The notes beneath the pieces were generated by a model. That model was not told the DNA's origin, searched no databases, and was given only the letters and a program-made list of their open reading frames with translations. The position numbers were made by a program, and so were the translations under genes. Below, piece by piece: positions 6,703-11,020 of a stretch of DNA of 11,020 nt. Within the stretch, counting starts at the first letter, position 1. Each line of letters starts with the position of its first letter. Source of the DNA: CAZNLH01 sp964573995 (GTDB taxonomy: Bacteria > Gemmatimonadota > CAZMKB01 > CAZNLH01); contig CAZNLH010000049.1 in NCBI GenBank assembly GCA_964573995.1, positions 1 to 11,020 on the forward strand, given 5' to 3'.

Positions 6703-7494
6703 ATGCCGGGACTCGATGAACTCCAGACCGTGATCCTGTGCGGAGGGATGGGGATGAGGCTGAAAGAGGAGACTGAATATCGACCCAAGCCGATGGTCCC
6801 GATCGGCGGCAAGCCGATCTTATGGCATATCTTGAAGATCTACGGCGCACACGACATCAAGAAGTTCATTCTCTGTCTCGGCTTCAAGGGAGAGACGATA
6901 AAGGAGTATTTCCTAAATTATGACATGATGACAAACGACTTCAACATCAGCCTCGGATCGGACAAGCACGCAAGGATACTCGGCGCGGACCGCGTGGACG
7001 ACTGGCACGTCACACTGGCGGATACGGGGCTCAAGACCATGACAGGCGGGAGAATCAAGCGTATAGAGAAATATATCCAGGGCGAATACTTCATGATGAC
7101 ATACGGTGACGGCATTGCCGACATAGACCTCCGGAAACTCTTCGACTTCCACCTGAAGATGGGAAAGATCGCCACCGTGACGGGCGTACATCCCGAGTCG
7201 AGGTTCGGGGTGATAGAACCGGATCAGCACGCGGAAAGCGTCTGCCGCTTTCGCGAGAAACCGGAACTCGATCAATACGTCAGCGGCGGTTTTTTCGTCT
7301 TCTCACGCCGCGTCTTCGACCTGCTCGACGAGGATTGCATCCTCGAGCAGCGCCCCCTCACCCAACTCGCCGAGATGGGGGAACTCGCCCTTTACCTGCA
7401 CAAGGGTTTCTGGAAATCTATGGACACCTACAGGGACTACATCGAATTGAACGAGATGTGGAACGGGGGCCGCACGCCGTGGAAGATATGGTAG
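6703..7494 (+). CDS. rfbF: Glucose-1-phosphate cytidylyltransferase
   Basis: This enzyme makes CDP-glucose and pyrophosphate from CTP and glucose-1-phosphate, the first step of CDP-deoxysugar pathways. Its 263 residues fit the family (about 257). The nucleotidyltransferase fold shows 'LCGGMGMRLKEET' (12-24), 'RPKPMVPIGGKPILWHI' (27-43), 'VTLADTGLKTMTGGRIKR' (103-120), the metal-binding 'TYGDGIADID' with Asp136 (133-142), 'FREKP' (183-187), 'SGGFFVF' (194-200), 'FWKSMDT' (236-242) and the C-terminal 'PWKIW'. The 'TGLKTMTGGR' block and the C-terminal ending separate RfbF from the thymidylyl- and uridylyltransferases. The ATG follows an AGAGAGG ribosome site about 4 nt upstream. It is first in the operon, about 100 nt after a strong promoter. 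It shares an ancient fold, and its glucose-1-phosphate substrate, with glgC in the opposite operon. Confidence 0.95.
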   Translation: MPGLDELQTVILCGGMGMRLKEETEYRPKPMVPIGGKPILWHILKIYGAHDIKKFILCLGFKGETIKEYFLNYDMMTNDFNISLGSDKHARILGADRVDDWHVTLADTGLKTMTGGRIKRIEKYIQGEYFMMTYGDGIADIDLRKLFDFHLKMGKIATVTGVHPESRFGVIEPDQHAESVCRFREKPELDQYVSGGFFVFSRRVFDLLDEDCILEQRPLTQLAEMGELALYLHKGFWKSMDTYRDYIELNEMWNGGRTPWKIW

Positions 7495-7546
7495 ATCCAG
7501 AAACTTCGAGGTTTCAGTCAACGACGGGACCGGGCCGAGGGTACTG

Positions 7547-8551
7547 ATGGGCAGGGAGAGATACTGGAGGGACAGGAGGGTCCTCATAACGGGCTGTACC
7601 GGCATCCTCGGCTCCAGGCTCGTGCAGGATCTCTACGAACGCGGCGCCGACGTAATAGGCATAATCCGGGATGACGTCCCCCGATCCAACCTCGTCCTAT
7701 CCTGCTACGACAAAAAGATCACGGGCGTGAGGGGCTCCATCACCGATTACGCGTTGGTCGAGCGGACCATCACGGAATACGAGATAGAGGTCATCTTTCA
7801 CCTCGCCGCGCAGACCATCGTGGGCACGGCCAACGCCTCGCCCCTCTCGACATTCGATTCAAACATCCGCGGGACCTACACGGTTCTCGAGGCAGCGAGA
7901 AACAGCAGGTTCGTCCGGAAGATAATAGTCGCGTCGAGCGACAAGGCATACGGGGAGAAAGAGGACCTCCCGTACCGAGAGGACGACCCGCTCCACGGAT
8001 TATTCCCATACGATGCATCAAAGGCCTGTACCGATATACTGGCCCGAAGTTACTTCCATTCCTTCGGCATGCCGGTCGCCGTCGTGAGGTGCGGCAACTT
8101 TTACGGCGCCGGCGACCTCAACTGGAACCGCATAGTCCCCGGTACCATACGCTCGCTCTACTATGGCGAAAGCCCCATTATAAGGAGCGACGGGACCCTC
8201 ATTCGAGATTATTTTTATGTGGTGGATGCCTCTCTTGCCTACATCATGCTGGCCGAGGCGATGGACGATGAGTCGATCCACGGCGAGGCCTTCAATTTTT
8301 CCAACGAAGAGAGCCTGGCGGTCCTCGAACTCGTCGAGAAGATCTCTCACCTGATGGGCAAAGAAGACATCCGGCCCACCGTCCTGGGGAGCGCCGGCTC
8401 GGAGATACGCGCCCAGACCCTGTCCGCCGCGAAAGCCCGGGAGGTGCTCGGCTGGGTGCCCGGGTACAGCCTCGACGATGGACTCAGGGAGACCATCGAG
8501 TGGTACACCACGTTTCTCGATAGGCTCGAGGCCGACAGGGGAGCGGTCTGA
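7547..8551 (+). CDS. rfbG: CDP-glucose 4,6-dehydratase-like extended SDR
   Basis: The predicted reaction turns CDP-glucose into CDP-4-keto-6-deoxyglucose using bound NAD+. This 334-residue extended short-chain dehydrogenase shows the NAD-binding 'TGCTGILGS' (Gly16, 19, 22), 'FHLAAQ' (84-89), the active-site 'SSDKAYG' (130-136), and Tyr155/Lys159 of the YxxxK pair in 'PYDASKA'. Further marks are 'RCGNFYGAGDLNWNRIVP' (181-198) and 'RDYFYVVDA'. Most sugar nucleotide 4,6-dehydratases carry Asp-Glu at the site where this protein has Asp132-Lys133; Asp-Lys is characteristic of CDP-glucose dehydratases. This and the adjacent rfbF support CDP-glucose as substrate. The match to enterobacterial RfbG is not uniform along the length, so the exact activity is likely rather than certain. 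ATG 7547 has GAGGG 5 nt upstream. The gap from rfbF is 52 nt. Confidence 0.82.
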   Translation: MGRERYWRDRRVLITGCTGILGSRLVQDLYERGADVIGIIRDDVPRSNLVLSCYDKKITGVRGSITDYALVERTITEYEIEVIFHLAAQTIVGTANASPLSTFDSNIRGTYTVLEAARNSRFVRKIIVASSDKAYGEKEDLPYREDDPLHGLFPYDASKACTDILARSYFHSFGMPVAVVRCGNFYGAGDLNWNRIVPGTIRSLYYGESPIIRSDGTLIRDYFYVVDASLAYIMLAEAMDDESIHGEAFNFSNEESLAVLELVEKISHLMGKEDIRPTVLGSAGSEIRAQTLSAAKAREVLGWVPGYSLDDGLRETIEWYTTFLDRLEADRGAV

Positions 8552-8554
8552 ACC

Positions 8555-9547
8555 GTGGAAGGCATCGAGAACACGAGGGTTCTCCTCACTGGGTCGTCGG
8601 GATTTATAGGATCTCACCTCGGCAGGAAACTGCTGGAGATGGGAGCGGATCTACACCTCCTCGATCTCCCGGGGAGGCTCGACTTCAGGATTCGCGATTA
8701 CAGCGACAAGGCTCATGTGCACGAAGCGGACCTCGGAGACCTTGAATCCCTGAAGGAAATAATCCAGGAAATCAGGCCGGAATTGGTCTTCCATCTCGCC
8801 TCGATCACCAGCGTCGAGCGATCCCTCGAAAGGGCCGCCGAAATAACGAGGAACAACCTCATAGGCACCATCAACCTCGTCAGCGCCCTGAACGGCATCC
8901 CCTACCGACGGTTCGTGAACACCGGAACCTGCGAAGAATACGGCGACAACCTTGCGCCATTCAAAGAAGAACAGACCGTGAATCCGGTATCACCCTACTC
9001 CGCCGCGAAGGCCGCCTCCACCATCTTCTGTGGAATGTTTCAGAGGACCCTCGGCCTGCCTATCGTCACCGTGCGGCCGTTTCTGACGTACGGACCCTTT
9101 CAGGACACCAAGATGCTTATCCCCCATACAATAGTATCAGCGTTGCGTGGAAAGAGTTTCAAGATGACCGGTGGAAAGCAGACCCGTGAATTCAACTATA
9201 TCTCAGACATAGTCAACGGGTTCATCCTTGCGGCGACCGCACCGGACACCATCGGCAGGATCATCAACATCGGAAACGGCATCGAATACCCGGTCCGCAG
9301 AGTGGTCGAGAAAATCCTGCGGATCATGAACTCGGATATAAGGCCCGAGATCGGCGCTATTCCCTACCGGGCCGGCGAGACCTGGCACTTCTACTGCGAC
9401 AACGAAAGGGCCAGGAGGCTCCTCGGATGGAGCCCGCGGGTGTCGCTCGATGAAGGGCTCGAGAAGACCATCTCGTGGTACCGGAAGGCATTCGAATCCG
9501 GGGAACTCTTTGAATACTTCCCCGGTGCATCGGTCGACTCCCGTTGA
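8555..9547 (+). CDS. Extended SDR: NAD(P)-dependent sugar nucleotide epimerase or 4-ketoreductase
   Basis: These 330 residues form an extended SDR fold: 'TGSSGFIGS' (12-20), 'FHLAS' (79-83), 'NTGTCEEYG' (122-130), Tyr148/Lys152 in 'SPYSAAKAA', and 'RPFLTYGPFQ'. At the catalytic site where 4,6-dehydratases have Thr-Asp-Glu, this protein has Thr125-Cys126-Glu127. The proton-donating Asp is missing, so a second dehydratase is unlikely. In context it probably reduces or epimerises the CDP-4-keto-6-deoxysugar made by the gene before it, as RfbJ/RfbE-type enzymes do in CDP-abequose and CDP-tyvelose pathways; the exact product is unknown. The start is GTG 8555, only 3 nt after the previous stop, with AGGGGAG upstream, so translational coupling is likely. 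It is a distant relative of the gene just upstream, as expected of SDR fold members, with no sign of recent duplication. Confidence 0.8.
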   Translation: MEGIENTRVLLTGSSGFIGSHLGRKLLEMGADLHLLDLPGRLDFRIRDYSDKAHVHEADLGDLESLKEIIQEIRPELVFHLASITSVERSLERAAEITRNNLIGTINLVSALNGIPYRRFVNTGTCEEYGDNLAPFKEEQTVNPVSPYSAAKAASTIFCGMFQRTLGLPIVTVRPFLTYGPFQDTKMLIPHTIVSALRGKSFKMTGGKQTREFNYISDIVNGFILAATAPDTIGRIINIGNGIEYPVRRVVEKILRIMNSDIRPEIGAIPYRAGETWHFYCDNERARRLLGWSPRVSLDEGLEKTISWYRKAFESGELFEYFPGASVDSR

Positions 9548-9587
9548 ATGCCGGCGGACCGTCTTTCACTTCCACCTGAGAAAGTAT

Positions 9588-10034
9588 ATGAGCCAGGATC
9601 TCTCAAGCGGAGGCTACCCCCTGAATCGTATCGAGGGAGTCGTCGTCCGTGAAATGCCCTACTACGAAGACGCCCGCGGGTGGCTCCTGAAGGCAGTACC
9701 CAACGATTTCATCGGTGAAGACACCTTCGGAGAGATCTACCTGAGTGCGGCCGCTCCCGGCGAGGTAAAGGGGGCCCATTACCACAATGATACCACCGAG
9801 TGGTTCTGCGTCATCAGGGGCGAGGGCACACTGCACATGGAAGACGTGCTGAGCGGAAACGATATGAAGGTGACACTCACGGGAGGAAACCACTTATCGG
9901 TGGAGATCCCGCCGCGGGTCGCACACGCAATAGTAAACAACGGAAACGAAGAGATGATCCTGCTCGCCTACGCCGATCTACCCTACGACCCGGATCACCC
10001 GGATACAGTCCCCTGGCACTTCAACATCTCCTGA
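9588..10034 (+). CDS. RmlC-like cupin, probable sugar nucleotide epimerase or ketoisomerase
   Basis: This is a 148-residue single cupin domain. 'YYEDARGWLLK' (25-35) resembles the RmlC 'D-x-RG' motif that opens the sugar-binding site. 'GAHYHNDTTEWFCVIRGEG' (62-80) supplies His64, His66 and Glu71, and His113 in 'PPRVAHAIVNN' is the second cupin motif histidine. Related enzymes epimerise C3/C5 of 4-keto-6-deoxysugars (RmlC) or move the keto group (FdtA/QdtA). The operon suggests a CDP-4-keto-6-deoxyhexose substrate, which is inference. The frame is open upstream to 9450 inside the previous gene, but that extension is not protein-like; ATG 9588, 40 nt after the previous stop with a weak GAGAAAG site, begins the recognisable domain. 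It is the last gene of the rightward operon, ending 17 nt from the converging glycosyltransferase. Confidence 0.8.
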   Translation: MSQDLSSGGYPLNRIEGVVVREMPYYEDARGWLLKAVPNDFIGEDTFGEIYLSAAAPGEVKGAHYHNDTTEWFCVIRGEGTLHMEDVLSGNDMKVTLTGGNHLSVEIPPRVAHAIVNNGNEEMILLAYADLPYDPDHPDTVPWHFNIS

Positions 10035-10051
10035 CGCACCCCACCACCGTA

Positions 10052-10825
10052 TCATGAATCGGAATCGGCATGCGGATACTCGTATATCCGGCTGTACCTC
10101 CTGGACTTCCAGATATTCGACTTGTGGGCGTAATATCTCGAGAGGGAGATCAAGAGGCCGAGGCCGTAAAAGACGCACTGCCTGAAGGTCATGGTGGAGG
10201 CCCCCCTGAAATACCTCGTCGGGATGGGGATCTCCTTCACCCTGAACCCGTGACGGATGATCTGGACCAGGATCTCCGTGTCAAACAGGAAATTGTCGGA
10301 GGCGTACCGGTAGGGAAGGTTCTCCAGCACCTCCCTGCTGTAAGCCCTGTAGCCGGTGTGGAACTCCCGAATATCCGCCCCGATGGCGTGGTTTATCAGG
10401 CGGGTCAACCAGACGTTCGCTATGTATTTCCACCAGGGCATCCCACCGGCCCGGGCCTGGGCACCGAGGATCCTCGATCCGAGCACCGCGTCGGCCTCTC
10501 CGTCTAGTATGGGCTTGACGATCTGGGGAAGAAACTTGGGATCATACTGGTAATCGGAATGAAGCATCACCACGATATCCGCGCCCTCCTGGATTGCCGT
10601 TGAATAGCCCGTCTTGAGGGACCCCCCGTACCCCAGGTTGCGCTCGTGTTGAATGACCATCATCCCCAGCGAGTGCGCCACGTCAACCGTATCATCACTG
10701 CTGGCGTTATCCACGAGGATTATCTTATCGGCGAAGCCCTCCGGGATATCCTCGTAGGTCTTCCTCAGCAAGTGGCCGGTGTTCCTGGCCGGCATGAATA
10801 TAACAATCTTTTTCCCGTTGATCAT
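10052..10825 (-). CDS. Family 2 glycosyltransferase (polyprenyl-phosphate-sugar synthase-like)
   Basis: This 257-residue GT-A enzyme resembles the DPM1/DPG-synthase branch of GT2, which moves a hexose from a nucleotide sugar to polyprenyl phosphate or a glycan acceptor. Motifs: 'IVIFMPARNTG' (7-17), 'ILVDNASSDDT' (36-46), 'NLGYGGSLKTGY' (63-74), 'VMLHSDYQYDP' (86-96) with the metal-binding Asp91, 'HTGYRAYSREVL' (156-167) and 'NFLFDTEIL' (178-186). The C-terminal transmembrane pair of some DPM1-like enzymes is absent; one mildly hydrophobic stretch is at 217-229. The start ATG 10825 has AAGGGAA a few nt upstream and overlaps the stop of a preceding frame as ATGA. Earlier in-frame starts (ATG 10843, GTG 10867) give a non-conserved leader. 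It converges on the CDP-sugar operon, and its donor sugar is not known. Confidence 0.85.
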   Translation of the reverse strand: MINGKKIVIFMPARNTGHLLRKTYEDIPEGFADKIILVDNASSDDTVDVAHSLGMMVIQHERNLGYGGSLKTGYSTAIQEGADIVVMLHSDYQYDPKFLPQIVKPILDGEADAVLGSRILGAQARAGGMPWWKYIANVWLTRLINHAIGADIREFHTGYRAYSREVLENLPYRYASDNFLFDTEILVQIIRHGFRVKEIPIPTRYFRGASTMTFRQCVFYGLGLLISLSRYYAHKSNIWKSRRYSRIYEYPHADSDS

Positions 10826-11020
10826 TTGGTTCCCTTGACCCATCGAAAAAACCGGGCCAGAACGCACAGGCGCTCCGCCAGGCAGCCCGGCATATGCCCT
10901 CCATGGCCCAACTTCTTCACCTCATCAAAGATATAATGGTAGCACAGGGAGAAGGGTATTGTCAATACCGCTGATACGAAGCATGAAGCGGACGCCGCGG
11001 TCCAACTTACAGATTTTCCC
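10822..11020 (-). CDS. C-terminal fragment of a probable membrane protein (5' end outside window)
   Basis: On the minus strand a frame is open from base 11019 to TGA at 10824-10822, giving 65 residues with no stop. The TGA overlaps the ATG of the glycosyltransferase gene as ATGA, the same arrangement as ktrB-ktrA, which suggests a real co-translated upstream gene. Residues about 9-31 are hydrophobic ('CFVSAVLTIPFSLCYHYI' within it) and could be a last membrane helix. The tail is basic ('ARFFRWVKGTK'), as in a cytoplasmic end. I do not recognise a family. It is too short to be sure; the region could instead be a non-coding leader with a promoter at 10965-10936. Confidence 0.45.
   Translation of the reverse strand, partial: GKSVSWTAASASCFVSAVLTIPFSLCYHYIFDEVKKLGHGGHMPGCLAERLCVLARFFRWVKGTK

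Noticed and set aside
6168..6719. 183-codon + frame across the divergent intergenic region
   Set aside because: Pro/Ser-rich low-complexity product, overlaps the rfbF start, and runs through the promoter and AT-rich DNA.
9450..9587. Upstream extension of the cupin gene
   Set aside because: It lies inside the preceding SDR gene in another frame and does not look like a cupin N-terminus.
1..11020. CRISPR array, insertion sequence, tRNA, rRNA or prophage/defence genes
   Set aside because: I saw no regularly spaced repeats, transposase or integrase motifs, tRNA-like cloverleaf or defence domains on either strand.

Overview
The window looks like chromosomal DNA from a Gram-negative (diderm) bacterium of fairly high G+C content. 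An outer-membrane Pal lipoprotein and nucleotide-sugar genes typical of surface polysaccharide point to a diderm. A secreted protein ending in a 'YPNPF ... NGRDDRGNPLPPGIY' FlgD-Ig/type IX-like tail and a GWxTD-domain protein are features I associate with the FCB superphylum and neighbouring candidate phyla (Zixibacteria, Latescibacteria, Eisenbacteria, KSB1-like) or Acidobacteria. This placement is an inference, and no marker gene in the window settles it.

Layout. The left edge (3-443, + strand) is the C-terminal end of a large secreted protein. A leftward block follows (6169 down to 596): pal (peptidoglycan-associated lipoprotein), a strong terminator-like hairpin, ktrB and ktrA (K+ channel subunit and its RCK regulator, overlapping by 4 nt), glgC (ADP-glucose pyrophosphorylase, TTG start 12 nt after ktrA) and a secreted GWxTD-domain protein. 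ktrB-ktrA-glgC-GWxTD look co-transcribed. A 533-nt AT-richer divergent intergenic region (6170-6702) carries a near-consensus sigma70 promoter driving a rightward block (6703-10034): rfbF (glucose-1-phosphate cytidylyltransferase), an rfbG-like CDP-glucose 4,6-dehydratase, a second extended SDR, and an RmlC-like cupin. A family 2 glycosyltransferase converges on the cupin gene from the right (10825 to 10052). Its ATG overlaps the stop of a further leftward reading frame that runs off the right edge and may encode the end of a membrane protein.

How the genes fit together. The rightward block reads as a route from glucose-1-phosphate through CDP-glucose to CDP-4-keto-6-deoxyglucose. The cupin (probable epimerase) and the second SDR (probable 4-ketoreductase) would then finish a CDP-6-deoxyhexose for a surface glycan, with the nearby glycosyltransferase possibly transferring a sugar. 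The RfbH-type 3-dehydratase needed for 3,6-dideoxyhexoses is not in the window. The leftward block mixes envelope anchoring, K+ homeostasis and glycogen synthesis, and no single pathway connects them.

I do not see a clearly new system such as a defence island, CRISPR array or mobile element. The best leads are the four-gene CDP-sugar cassette without rfbH, a hairpin with a competing alternative pairing between pal and ktrB, and the unexplained GWxTD gene linked to glgC.
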